Source: Pseudomonas kielensis | GTDB taxonomy: Bacteria; Pseudomonadota; Gammaproteobacteria; Pseudomonadales; Pseudomonadaceae | Direction: 5' to 3' | Length of the DNA stretch: 64,000 nt | Assembly: GCF_014236655.1 (NCBI RefSeq) | Contig: NZ_JACMYG010000005.1 | Span: forward strand, 124,001-188,000 | Shown: positions 46,079 to 55,726 of the stretch, piece after piece | Numbering within the stretch: the stretch's first letter is position 1 | How the letters are laid out: every line of letters starts with the position of its first letter | Notes under the pieces: generated by a model | What the model saw: the letters and a program-made list of their open reading frames with translations, nothing else | The model's database searches: none | What the model was told of the DNA's origin: nothing | Position numbers and translations under genes: made by a program

Positions 46079-46192
46079 GGATCAGAAAATTCCTGAATTC
46101 GAGAAGTGAAAGGCGGTTGGCGCCTGACGCGGCACCGCTATATATAGTGGCAACAAGGTGAGGTCAAGCGCAGGGTTCTGCGCGACTTGCGC

Positions 46193-46429
46193 TTATGGCC
46201 GGGAAAAAAGGCTGGGTTCGGCCTGCACCAAAGCAAAGCGCGGGACCTGCTCGCCGTCAACTTCGACCGACTCCAGGAACATGCTCAAAGGGCGCACCCA
46301 AAAGCCGTAATCGCCATACAGGGCTTGGTAGAAGACCACTTCCTCTTCGGTTTCGGAGTGCCGTGCAACGTTGAAAACACGGTACTGCGGACCTTTGTAA
46401 TGCTGGTAGAGCCCGGGTTGGATCGGCAT
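46193..46429 (-). CDS. DUF1653 domain protein
   Basis: A 78-residue protein composed almost wholly of the DUF1653 domain: GLYQHYKGPQYRVFNVARHSE, VVFYQALYGDYGFWVRP (ligand-like aromatic pocket), PRFALVQ. The start at 46429 (MPIQPG) is favoured by GAGG 8 nt upstream and by family length; the longer ORF adds 13 unlikely residues. Located between fadA and topA as in other Pseudomonas. Role unknown. Confidence 0.85.
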   Translation of the reverse strand: MPIQPGLYQHYKGPQYRVFNVARHSETEEEVVFYQALYGDYGFWVRPLSMFLESVEVDGEQVPRFALVQAEPSLFSRP

Positions 46430-46479
46430 GCTCTGGGCCTCGTTCAAATACGTCGAAATAAAAAACAAAAAAATCTTCA

Positions 46480-46510
46480 GAAAAACAAAAACCGGGGCAC
46501 TTGGCCCCGG
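46480..46510 (-). terminator. Intrinsic terminator after fadBA
   Basis: CCGGGGC/GCCCCGG stem (46492-46510) with a 5-nt loop; on the minus strand a TTTTTGTTTTTC run follows. It is 18 bp after the fadA stop and ends the fadBA operon. Confidence 0.88.
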
Positions 46511-46528
46511 CTTCCGTCAACGCAACGC

Positions 46529-47710
<1,182 letters not shown>

Positions 47711-47735
47711 TCACTCTCGCTCAAAAGTTGGACGC

Positions 47736-49883
47736 TTAACCGAAGAACCGCTGGCCGGTCTTGGCCATCTCACGCAGTTTTGCGGTCGGGTGGTACAGCG
47801 CGCCCAAATCAGCGTACTGGTCAGCCAGGGCAACGAACTCGGCAACACCGAGCGAATCGATGTAGCGCAGTGCACCGCCACGGAATGGAGGGAAACCAAT
47901 ACCGTAGACCAGGCCCATGTCGGCTTCGGCAGCCGTCTCGACAATGCCGTCTTCCAGGCAACGCACGGTTTCCAGGCACAGCGGGATCATCATCCAGTTG
48001 ATGATGTCTTCGTCAGTGACTTCGCGCTGCTCGTAAACGATTGGCTTGAGCACTTCCAGCACCGACGGGTCGGCGACTTTCTTCTGCTTGCCGCGCTTGT
48101 CGGTCTCGTAGGCGTAGAAGCCCTTGCCGTTCTTCTGGCCCAGACGCTTGGCTTCGTAGAGCACGTCAACAGCCGAACGACGGTCGTCTTTCATGCGGTC
48201 CGGGAAGCCTTCAGCCATCACGTCACGACCGTGGTGACCGGTGTCGATGCCGACCACGTCCATCAGGTACGCCGGGCCCATCGGCCAGCCGAATTTTTCC
48301 ATGATCTTGTCGATACGCACGAAGTCCACACCGGCGCTGACCAGCTTGGCGAAACCGCCGAAGTACGGGAACAGGACGCGGTTGACCAAGAAGCCCGGGC
48401 AGTCGTTGACCACGATCGGGTTCTTGCCCATTTTCTTGGCATAGGCAACGGTGGTGGCCACAGCCAGCTCGCTGGACTTCTCGCCACGGATCACTTCCAC
48501 CAGCGGCATCATGTGCACCGGATTGAAGAAGTGCATGCCGACGAAGTTTTCCGGACGCTTGAGGGCCTTGGCCAGCAGGCTGATGGAAATGGTCGAGGTG
48601 TTGGACGCGAGGATGGTGTCCTCGTTGACCTGGTCTTCGACTTCAGCCAGCACAGCTTGCTTGACCTTCGGGTTCTCGACCACGGCTTCAACCACCAGGT
48701 CGACATGTCCGAAGTCGCCGTAGGACAGGGTAGGACGAATGCCGTTGAGCACTTCAGCCATTTTCGCGGCGGTCATGCGACCTTTATCCACGCGACCCAC
48801 CAACAGCTTGGCAGCCTCTGCCAGGCCTTGCTCGATACCGTGCTCGTTGATGTCCTTCATCAGGATCGGCGTGCCTTTGGACGCCGACTGATAGGCGATA
48901 CCGCCACCCATGATACCGGCGCCCAATACGGCAGCCTGTTTCACATCCTTGGCGATTTCGTCGTAGGCCTTGGCCTTTTTCTTCAGCTCCTGATCGTTCA
49001 GGAACAGACCGATCAAGCTCTGCGCAGCAGAGGTCTTGGCCAGTTTGACGAAACCGGCCGCTTCGATTTCCAGGGCCTTGTCGCGACCGAAGTTCGCGGC
49101 TTTCTGGATGGTCTTGATCGCTTCAACCGGCGCCGGGTAGTTCGGGCCAGCTTGACCGGCGACAAAACCCTTGGCGGTTTCGAACGCCATCATTTGCTCG
49201 ATGGCGTTGAGCTTGAGCTTTTCCAGCTTCGGCTGACGCTTGGCCTTGTAGTCGAACTCGCCAGAAATGGCACGCTTGATCAGCTCCAGCGCAGCTTCCT
49301 GCAATTTGTCAGCTTCAACCACAGCATCCACCGCACCGACTTTCAGTGCGTCTTCAGCACGGTTTTCCTTGCCGGCGGCAATCCACTCGATGGCGTTGTC
49401 GGCACCGATGAGGCGCGGCAGGCGCACGGTACCGCCGAAGCCTGGGTAGATGCCCAGCTTGACTTCCGGCAGACCGATCTTGGCCGTGGTGGACATGACG
49501 CGGTAATCCGCGGCCAGGCACATTTCCAGGCCGCCACCCAACGCGATGCCGTTGATCGCGGCGACGGTTGGCACGTTGAGGTCTTCGAAATCGCTGAAAA
49601 TCTTGTTGGCTTCGAGGTTGCCCGCAACCAGCTCGGCATCCGGCAGCTTGAAGTTGTCGACGAATTCGGTGATGTCGGCGCCGACGATGAACACGTCTTT
49701 ACCGCTGCTGACGATCACGCCCTTGACCGACGCATCTGCCTTGATGGCGTCCACGGCCTGACGCAGTTCGTTCAGGGTTAGACGGTTGAACTTGTTGACG
49801 GACTCACCCTTGAGGTCGAACTTCAGTTCGACGATGCCACTTTCAAGAGCCTTAACCGTGATGGCTTTACCTTCGTAAATCAT
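47736..49883 (-). CDS. fadB: Fatty acid oxidation complex alpha subunit FadB
   Basis: A 715-residue bifunctional enzyme: enoyl-CoA hydratase/isomerase (about 1-190; [35 protein letters not shown]) fused to 3-hydroxyacyl-CoA dehydrogenase (about 310-700; NAD motif [12 protein letters not shown] near 320, [28 protein letters not shown]). First gene of fadBA. The start at 49883 has GGAGA 8 nt upstream; the upstream 50 codons of the ORF are not part of the family. PsrA-like half sites exist upstream but with the wrong spacing. Confidence 0.97.
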   Translation of the reverse strand: MIYEGKAITVKALESGIVELKFDLKGESVNKFNRLTLNELRQAVDAIKADASVKGVIVSSGKDVFIVGADITEFVDNFKLPDAELVAGNLEANKIFSDFEDLNVPTVAAINGIALGGGLEMCLAADYRVMSTTAKIGLPEVKLGIYPGFGGTVRLPRLIGADNAIEWIAAGKENRAEDALKVGAVDAVVEADKLQEAALELIKRAISGEFDYKAKRQPKLEKLKLNAIEQMMAFETAKGFVAGQAGPNYPAPVEAIKTIQKAANFGRDKALEIEAAGFVKLAKTSAAQSLIGLFLNDQELKKKAKAYDEIAKDVKQAAVLGAGIMGGGIAYQSASKGTPILMKDINEHGIEQGLAEAAKLLVGRVDKGRMTAAKMAEVLNGIRPTLSYGDFGHVDLVVEAVVENPKVKQAVLAEVEDQVNEDTILASNTSTISISLLAKALKRPENFVGMHFFNPVHMMPLVEVIRGEKSSELAVATTVAYAKKMGKNPIVVNDCPGFLVNRVLFPYFGGFAKLVSAGVDFVRIDKIMEKFGWPMGPAYLMDVVGIDTGHHGRDVMAEGFPDRMKDDRRSAVDVLYEAKRLGQKNGKGFYAYETDKRGKQKKVADPSVLEVLKPIVYEQREVTDEDIINWMMIPLCLETVRCLEDGIVETAAEADMGLVYGIGFPPFRGGALRYIDSLGVAEFVALADQYADLGALYHPTAKLREMAKTGQRFFG

Positions 49884-50180
49884 CAACTGATCTCCACGAT
49901 ATGGAAGCTGAACAGTACACGTCGGACGCTGATGTCCTGGCTGGGCATAGACGCTACGGTCGATGCTAACGCCATTCCACCAGGCACACCCGCCAACGCG
50001 ATAGTCGGGATTCTGTAGGAGCGCTCTGAAATACAAACGCTCAATTCATACGCCCGTTTGATTTGGGTACGCCACCTTCACGGAATTTCCGACAATTGTC
50101 AATCGCCCAAAACGCTGGTTGAAACGCGACTTTGCGGTCATTTCCGTACCACGAAGACCAGCAACACGCGGCTGCATGTG

Positions 50181-50209
50181 CTGTCATTCATAGAATCAAT
50201 ATTTAGAAT
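50181..50209 (+). promoter_or_regulatory. Sigma-70-like promoter of the candidate sRNA
   Basis: CTGTCA (50181-50186), 17-bp spacer, TAGAAT (50204-50209). Four of six and five of six bases match consensus. A second TAGAAT lies at 50191-50196 without a good -35. Expected transcript start is near 50216. Confidence 0.5.
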
Positions 50210-50215
50210 CGTCGC

Positions 50216-50376
50216 CCTAATCTGCAGCAAGCGCTGCTTTAACAGCTACGCTGGCAGGGGCGATAGAGGAAAAATCAGCGCGCTGGGAGGGATATCCAGC
50301 GTAGGATCAGTACGACAGAACGTTTCCGGCCTGCCTGGCCAACTCCAGCCCGATGCTGATTGTCGGGCTTTTTATT
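50216..50376 (+). ncRNA. Candidate small non-coding RNA, about 160 nt
   Basis: Between a promoter-like sequence and a T-tailed terminator lie about 130 nt without ATG, GTG or TTG start codons on the plus strand. Predicted hairpins: GCAGC-AAGC-GCTGC (50224-50237), CGCTGG/CCAGCG (50281-50301) with a purine-rich loop GAGGGATAT, and the terminator hairpin. Three GGA-containing single-stranded-looking segments (AGAGGAAAA, loop GGAGGGA, GTAGGATC) could be RsmA/CsrA contacts, which is a guess. The convergent neighbour is on the other strand, so no annotated gene explains the terminator. I do not recognise a known family. Confidence 0.5.
50347..50376 (+). terminator. Intrinsic terminator, plus strand, with no coding gene upstream
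   Basis: AGCCCGA and TCGGGCT pair (7 bp, 9-nt loop), followed by TTTTATT. On the minus strand no T-run follows, so it cannot serve the convergent hypothetical gene well. Confidence 0.75.
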
Positions 50377-50399
50377 GCCCGTCATTAAACGCACCGCGC

Positions 50400-50837
50400 T
50401 CAGGCGAGCGCCTTGAGGGTGGCATCGATCTGCTGCAGCACCTGGGGCTCGCCCTTCTCGCCCCAATACAGGGTGATCATCTGCTTGTCCGCTTCGACCT
50501 TGTAGACGTTGCCTGGCAACTTTTCGAAATGAATCAGCAAGGCCGGATCCTCGCAGGGCTCCTGCCACTGATTGACCCACAGGCCCGGGGCTTTCTGCCA
50601 GTAGCTCCAACACGCCGGCCGGTTGCCACGGCGCGGCCGGTGGTACTGCGCACACGGGCTGGGGGGCTCCGGCTGCAGCCAGTGCGGCCACTCCTGCGGC
50701 GCCAACTGCATGGCCAGGCCGATGCGTCGCGCCTCCATGCGCAGGGCCATCCTGCCGCCCTGGCGACGCGACGGGGCGAGCCATGCCAGGGGGCTGAGCA
50801 TTACCGCAAGGATTGACACCACTATCCAGACCGTCAT
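50400..50837 (-). CDS. Hypothetical membrane-anchored protein, 145 aa
   Basis: A 145-residue protein with one N-terminal membrane segment (MTVWIVVSILAVMLSPLAWLAP), then a basic stretch and a soluble domain with several Trp residues (APQEWPHWLQPE; YWQKAPGLWVNQWQEP) and VYKVEADKQMITLYWGEKGEP near the end. The ATG at 50837 has GGGAG 7 nt upstream. It corresponds in place to an unnamed gene next to the usp gene in Pseudomonas. Function unknown; it probably faces the periplasm or cytosol from the inner membrane. Confidence 0.75.
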   Translation of the reverse strand: MTVWIVVSILAVMLSPLAWLAPSRRQGGRMALRMEARRIGLAMQLAPQEWPHWLQPEPPSPCAQYHRPRRGNRPACWSYWQKAPGLWVNQWQEPCEDPALLIHFEKLPGNVYKVEADKQMITLYWGEKGEPQVLQQIDATLKALA

Positions 50838-50941
50838 ATCTGTACTCCCGATTCTTGATGGGCGCATTGATCTCTGTCGAAACCAATACGCTTGAAACCA
50901 GCCATACTTACCCTTATCGCAATCCTCAGGAGGTGCACCCC

Positions 50942-51379
50942 ATGCCCTACCACCATATTCTGGTCGCCGTCGATCTAACCGAAGAATGCGATCCCGTGAT
51001 TCACCGCGCCCGCGAGCTGGCGGTGAGCAACAGCGCCAAACTGTCCCTGGTGCACATCGTCGAACCCATGGCCATGGCCTTTGGTGGTGACGTGCCGATG
51101 GACCTGTCGCAACTGCAACAACAGCAGTTCGACCAGGCCAAGGAACGCCTCGAGCGCCTGATCCTCAAATATCCGGAGCTGACCAAGGACTGCAGCCACC
51201 TGACCTACGGCCAGCCGCGCCAGGAAATCCACCATTTCGCCAAGGAACAGGCCTGCGACCTGATCGTGGTTGGCAGCCATGGCCGTCACGGCCTGGCATT
51301 GCTGCTGGGCTCCACCGCCAATGACGTGCTGCACGGCGCGCCGTGCGATGTGCTGGCGGTTCGCCTAGTCAAAAGCTGA
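50942..51379 (+). CDS. Universal stress protein (UspA family)
   Basis: A 145-residue Usp-domain protein: ILVAVDLTEECDPVIHRA at the N-terminus, LVHIVEP, and the nucleotide-binding signature VVGSHGRHGLALLLGST (G-x2-G-x8/9-G-S/T), so it should bind ATP. The start has AGGAGG 8 nt upstream. Single gene with a strong terminator that it shares with uup. Usual role: stress and stationary-phase survival. Confidence 0.95.
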   Translation: MPYHHILVAVDLTEECDPVIHRARELAVSNSAKLSLVHIVEPMAMAFGGDVPMDLSQLQQQQFDQAKERLERLILKYPELTKDCSHLTYGQPRQEIHHFAKEQACDLIVVGSHGRHGLALLLGSTANDVLHGAPCDVLAVRLVKS

Positions 51380-51420
51380 CACCCGCTCCTACAGGGGTTC
51401 GATTCGAGCCTGCTGCATAC

Positions 51421-51459
51421 AAAAAGCCCGGCACTCATCACTGAGCGCCGGGCTTTTTT
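51421..51459. terminator. Bidirectional terminator between usp and uup
   Basis: AAAAAGCCCGGC and GCCGGGCTTTTTT form a 12-bp stem around a 14-nt loop with A and T runs on the two sides, between convergent genes. Confidence 0.9.
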
Positions 51460-51472
51460 ACTGCAAGATCAC

Positions 51473-53389
51473 TCAGGCATCCAGCTCGGCCCAACGCTCG
51501 ACCATCACCTCAAGCTCAGCCTGCAACTGCTCCAGCTGGGCAATCACGGCCGCCGTCTCGGCAGCGGGACGCTGATAGAAGCTGGCGTCGGCCATTTGCG
51601 CTTCGACGGCCGCGATCTGCTGCTCCATGGCTTCGATCTGACCCGGCAGGGCTTCGAGCTCACGCTGCAACTTGTAGCTGAGCTTCTTTTTGGCCGCGGG
51701 TGCTTCCACCGCTGGCGCAGGTGCAGGCGCCGCAGCGACCACAGCCGAGTTCAGGTCAGCCTTGCCCGATTTGCTCTCGGTCACGCCCAGCAGGCGTGGC
51801 GAGCCACCCTGGCGCAGCCAGTCCTGGTAGCCGCCGACGTATTCACGCACCTTGCCTTCACCTTCGAAGACCAGGGTGCTGGTCACCACGTTGTCGAGGA
51901 ATGCCCGGTCGTGACTGACCATCAGCACGGTGCCGTTGAAGGTCAGCAGGACCTCTTCCAGCAACTCGAGGGTTTCCACATCCAGGTCGTTGGTCGGTTC
52001 GTCGAGCACCAGCAGGTTGGCTGGTTTGCTGAACAACTTGGCCAGCAACAGACGGGCACGCTCGCCCCCGGACAGCGCCTTGACCGGCGTGCGGGCACGC
52101 TGCGGGCTGAACAGGAAGTCACCGAGGTAGCTCAGCACGTGGCGGCTCTGGCCGTCGATGTCGATGAAATCGCGACCTTCGGCAACGTTGTCGATCACGG
52201 TTTTTTCCAGGTCCAACTGGTGGCGCAACTGGTCGAAGTAAGCCACGTCGATGCGCGTGCCCTCTTCCACTTTGCCGCTGGTCGGTTGCAGACCGTTGAG
52301 CATCAGCTTGAGCAAGGTGGTCTTGCCGGTACCGTTGGCGCCGAGCAGGCCGATACGGTCGCCGCGCGTCAGGACCATCGAGAAATCCTTGATCAGGAAT
52401 GGACCACCCGGGTGAGCAAAACTCACGTTCTCGAGGACCATCACCTGCTTGCCGGATTTGTCAGCGGTGTCCAGCTGAATGTTCGCCTTGCCGGTGCGCT
52501 CGCGGCGCTCGCTACGCTCGACGCGCAGGGCCTTGAGGGCACGTACGCGGCCTTCGTTACGGGTGCGACGGGCCTTGATGCCCTGGCGGATCCAGACTTC
52601 TTCCTGGGCCAGCTTTTTGTCGAACAGCGCGTTGGCGGTCTCTTCGGCCGCCAGCGTGGCTTCCTTGTGCACCAGGAAGCTGGCGTAGTCGCCGTTCCAG
52701 TCGATCAGCCCGCCGCGATCCAGTTCGAGGATGCGGGTGGCAAGGTTCTGCAGGAATGAACGGTCGTGCGTGATGAACAGCACGGCGCCCTGGAAATCCT
52801 TCAGGGCTTCTTCCAACCAGGCAATCGCACCGATGTCCAGGTGGTTGGTTGGTTCGTCGAGCAGCAGCAGGTCCGGCTCGGAAACCAGCGCCTGCGCCAG
52901 CAGGACGCGACGACGCCAGCCACCGGACAATTCGGCGAGGGTCTTGTCGGCAGGCAATTGCAGACGGCTCAGGGTGCTGTCGACCAATTGCTGCAAGCGC
53001 CAGCCGTCACGGGCTTCGAGGTCGTGCTGGACGTGCATCAGCTTGTCCAGGTCGGCGTCGGTGACAATGTTCTGGCTCAGGTGGTGGTACTGCGCGAGCA
53101 GCTCGCCGACACCGTCCAGGCCTTCGGCCACCACGTCGAATACGGTCCGCTCGTCGGCCACCGGCAATTCTTGCGGCAATTCGCCAATCTTGAGGCCAGG
53201 TGCGCGCCAGACGGAGCCGTCATCGGGCTTCTGATCGCCCTTGACCAGCTTCATCATGCTGGACTTGCCTGTGCCGTTGCGGCCGATGATGCACACCCGC
53301 TCACCACGGGCGATCTGCCAGGACACCTTGTCCAACAACGGCATAGAGCCGAAAGCAAGGGACACATCGCTGAATTTGAGCAGGGTCAT
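51473..53389 (-). CDS. uup: ABC-F family ATPase (Uup-like)
   Basis: A 638-residue soluble tandem ABC protein. Domain 1: GRNGTGKSS, LSGGWRRRVLLAQAL, LLLLDEPTNHLD. Linker about 235-300 is rich in charged residues (QGIKARRTRNEGRVRAL). Domain 2: GANGTGKTT, LSGGERARLLLAKLF, LLVLDEPTNDLD. An Ala/Pro linker about 545-565 leads to a coiled-coil tail (about 570-638) like the DNA- or ribosome-binding tail of Uup. No membrane segment. Start 53389 has GGAG 6 nt upstream. Likely a ribosome-associated translation factor linked to DNA/ribosome maintenance, not a transporter. Confidence 0.93.
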   Translation of the reverse strand: MTLLKFSDVSLAFGSMPLLDKVSWQIARGERVCIIGRNGTGKSSMMKLVKGDQKPDDGSVWRAPGLKIGELPQELPVADERTVFDVVAEGLDGVGELLAQYHHLSQNIVTDADLDKLMHVQHDLEARDGWRLQQLVDSTLSRLQLPADKTLAELSGGWRRRVLLAQALVSEPDLLLLDEPTNHLDIGAIAWLEEALKDFQGAVLFITHDRSFLQNLATRILELDRGGLIDWNGDYASFLVHKEATLAAEETANALFDKKLAQEEVWIRQGIKARRTRNEGRVRALKALRVERSERRERTGKANIQLDTADKSGKQVMVLENVSFAHPGGPFLIKDFSMVLTRGDRIGLLGANGTGKTTLLKLMLNGLQPTSGKVEEGTRIDVAYFDQLRHQLDLEKTVIDNVAEGRDFIDIDGQSRHVLSYLGDFLFSPQRARTPVKALSGGERARLLLAKLFSKPANLLVLDEPTNDLDVETLELLEEVLLTFNGTVLMVSHDRAFLDNVVTSTLVFEGEGKVREYVGGYQDWLRQGGSPRLLGVTESKSGKADLNSAVVAAAPAPAPAVEAPAAKKKLSYKLQRELEALPGQIEAMEQQIAAVEAQMADASFYQRPAAETAAVIAQLEQLQAELEVMVERWAELDA

Positions 53390-53602
53390 GAGCTTCTCCA
53401 AAAACTGGGCGCGCATTCTACCTGACTTGAGGCGTCAGAAGGCTGGCATTTTCACTGTAGGAGCACTCTGCACATTAATTGTTGCGAACTTGTGCCGGCG
53501 GGCCGGCAAAGCTTTCACCCGTTGCTGGCAAAAGGCTAAGCTACAGATAATCAGTGCTGGCACCTGCTGGCACTTGTCACGATTTCTCTGCCCGGATGTC
53601 TC

Positions 53603-55531
53603 ATGCGCAGTCGCCTCTTCAGCTTTTTATCCTGTCTGCTCCTTTCCGCCACTGCCGCTCAATCCGCCCAGGCAGTGGACCTGTCTACCCAACGCCTGTA
53701 TTACGACGAAGCCAAGCGCGCCCTGGCCAAGGGTGACACCGGTCCGTATTTTCGCTACAGCCAGGCTCTCGCGGACTACCCGCTGGAGCCCTACCTGGCG
53801 TATGACGAACTGACCGCCCGCCTGAAAAGCGCGAGCAACGCCGAAATCGAGAAATTCCTCGCCGAGCACGGCGACCTGCCCCAGGCCAACTGGATGAAGT
53901 TGCGCTGGTTGCGCTGGCTGGCCGATCGCGGGGACTGGGCGACCTTCCAGAAATACTACGATCCCAAGCTCAATTTCACCGAGCTGGACTGCCTCAACGC
54001 GCAGTACCAGATCAGCCACAACCTCAAGGCTGAAGGCTACGCCAACACCGAAAAACTCTGGCTGACCGGCAAATCCCAGCCGGCCGCGTGCGACACCCTG
54101 TTCGGCATGTGGGCGGCCCAAGGCCAACTCACCGAACAGAAACGCTGGGAACGCGCCAAGCTGGCCGCCCAGGCTCGCAACTACGCGCTGGCCAACAGCC
54201 TGGTCAGCAGCATGACCACCCTGGCACCCCGTGGCCGCCTGCTGGTGGACGTGGCGCAAAAACCCGAACTGCTGAACCAGCCATCGCGCTTCACCCCGGC
54301 GGATGAGCCCATGGCCGATGTGGTCAGCCTGGGCTTGCGCCGCCTGGCCCGCCAGGACCCGGAAAAGGCCATGGCCCTGCTCGACGGTTATGCCAGCAGC
54401 ATGCATTTTTCCCGCGATGAAAAAGTCGCGATTGCCCGGGAGATCGGCCTGACCCTGGCCCGCCGCTTCGACAGCCGCGCCCTGGACGTAATGACCAAGT
54501 ACGACCCGGAACTGCGTGACAACACCGTGTCCGAATGGCGCCTGCGCCTGCTGCTGCGCCTGGCCCGCTGGAACGACGCCTATCAGTTGACCCAGCGCCT
54601 GCCGCAAGACCTGGCCACCACCAATCGCTGGCGCTACTGGCAGGCCCGCAGCCTGGAACTGGCACAACCGCAGAACCCGCAAGCGCAGACCCTGTACCGC
54701 AGCCTCGCCCGTGAGCGGGACTTCTATGGCTTCCTCGCCGCCGACCGCTCGCAGTCTGCGTATTCGCTGAACAACAAGCCCCTGGTGATGAGCCAGGCCT
54801 TGATCAACAAAGTGCGCAATACTCCCGGGGTGCGCCGCGCCCTGGAATTCCATGCCCGTGGGCAGATCGTCGACGGCCGCCGCGAGTGGTACCACGTCAG
54901 TCGCCACTTCAACCGCGACGAAATGGTCGCCCAGGCCAAGCTGGCCTATGACCTGAAATGGTACTTCCCGGCCATCCGCACCATCAGCCAGGCGCAATAC
55001 TGGGACGACCTGGACATCCGCTTCCCGATGGCCCACCGCAACACCCTGGTGCGCGAAGCCAAGGTGCGTGGCCTGCACTCCAGCTGGGTGTTTGCCATTA
55101 CCCGCCAGGAAAGCGCCTTCATGGATGACGCCCGCTCTGGCGTCGGTGCCAGCGGCCTGATGCAACTGATGCCCGGCACCGCCAAGGAAACCGCGCGCAA
55201 GTTCAACATCCCCCTGGCCTCGCCCCAGCAAGTGCTGAACCCGGACACCAACATCCAGCTTGGCGCGGCCTACCTGAGCCAAGTCCACAGCCAGTTCAAC
55301 GGCAACCGGGTACTCGCCTCCGCCGCCTACAACGCCGGCCCCGGTCGCGTGCGCCAATGGCTGCGCGGCGCCGACCACCTGAGCTTCGACGTCTGGGTGG
55401 AAAGCATCCCGTTCGACGAAACCCGCCAGTATGTGCAGAACGTGCTGTCTTATTCGGTGATCTACGGGCAGAAGCTCAACTCACCCCAACCGCTGGTGGA
55501 TTGGCATGAGCGCTATTTTGATGATCAGTAA
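53603..55531 (+). CDS. slt: Soluble lytic murein transglycosylase Slt
   Basis: A 642-residue periplasmic enzyme that cleaves peptidoglycan with formation of 1,6-anhydroMurNAc. Signal peptide about 1-24 (ending SAQA). A long alpha-superhelical U/L domain (about 25-450) precedes the SLT domain (about 480-610): catalytic Glu503 in ITRQESAFM, GASGLMQLMPGTA, NIQLGAAYL, SAAYNAGPGRVRQWL. Its products feed NagZ, encoded 14 kb upstream, after import. Convergent with the ABC exporter gene; terminator follows after 19 bp. Confidence 0.96.
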   Translation: MRSRLFSFLSCLLLSATAAQSAQAVDLSTQRLYYDEAKRALAKGDTGPYFRYSQALADYPLEPYLAYDELTARLKSASNAEIEKFLAEHGDLPQANWMKLRWLRWLADRGDWATFQKYYDPKLNFTELDCLNAQYQISHNLKAEGYANTEKLWLTGKSQPAACDTLFGMWAAQGQLTEQKRWERAKLAAQARNYALANSLVSSMTTLAPRGRLLVDVAQKPELLNQPSRFTPADEPMADVVSLGLRRLARQDPEKAMALLDGYASSMHFSRDEKVAIAREIGLTLARRFDSRALDVMTKYDPELRDNTVSEWRLRLLLRLARWNDAYQLTQRLPQDLATTNRWRYWQARSLELAQPQNPQAQTLYRSLARERDFYGFLAADRSQSAYSLNNKPLVMSQALINKVRNTPGVRRALEFHARGQIVDGRREWYHVSRHFNRDEMVAQAKLAYDLKWYFPAIRTISQAQYWDDLDIRFPMAHRNTLVREAKVRGLHSSWVFAITRQESAFMDDARSGVGASGLMQLMPGTAKETARKFNIPLASPQQVLNPDTNIQLGAAYLSQVHSQFNGNRVLASAAYNAGPGRVRQWLRGADHLSFDVWVESIPFDETRQYVQNVLSYSVIYGQKLNSPQPLVDWHERYFDDQ

Positions 55532-55550
55532 CCTTCCTGACTGAAGAAAA

Positions 55551-55580
55551 GCCCGCATCATGGGATGCGGGCTTTTTTTT
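55551..55580 (+). terminator. Intrinsic terminator after slt
   Basis: GCCCGCATC and GATGCGGGC form a 9-bp stem with a 4-nt loop, followed by eight T residues. Confidence 0.92.
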
Positions 55581-55726
55581 GGCAGGATTTAGCTGGCCTT
55601 GGGTGCGAATCCTACCGGCCCACGGATCCCCCACAACAGCTGGACTACTAGGTCGGTTACTGGGTCGGTTCAACACCCCTAAACAGCATCCTGCCGCCCT
55701 GAGAGCGGAAAACCCGGCCCCTTCCC

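Larger units (their letters stand above)
49884..50399. other. Long intergenic region holding the fadB promoter and a candidate sRNA
   Basis: 516 bp without protein-coding sequence. The left part should carry the minus-strand fadB promoter. The right half has a plus-strand sigma-70-like promoter at 50181-50209 and an intrinsic terminator at 50347-50376, with no start codon in between until the terminator, pointing to a non-coding transcript. Confidence 0.6.

Noticed and set aside
43631..46096. 821-aa open frame on the plus strand over topA
   Set aside because: Shadow caused by codon bias of topA. His/Arg/Gln-rich composition without domains or ribosome site.
50034..50060. CAAAC and GTTTG half-sites upstream of fadB as a PsrA box
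   Set aside because: The halves are 17 nt apart instead of 2-4, so they do not form the known PsrA site. PsrA control of fadBA remains possible but is not shown here.
50058..50816. 252-aa plus-strand frame across the candidate sRNA and the hypothetical gene
   Set aside because: It runs through a terminator and antisense to a gene with good ribosome site; the translation has no protein-like features.
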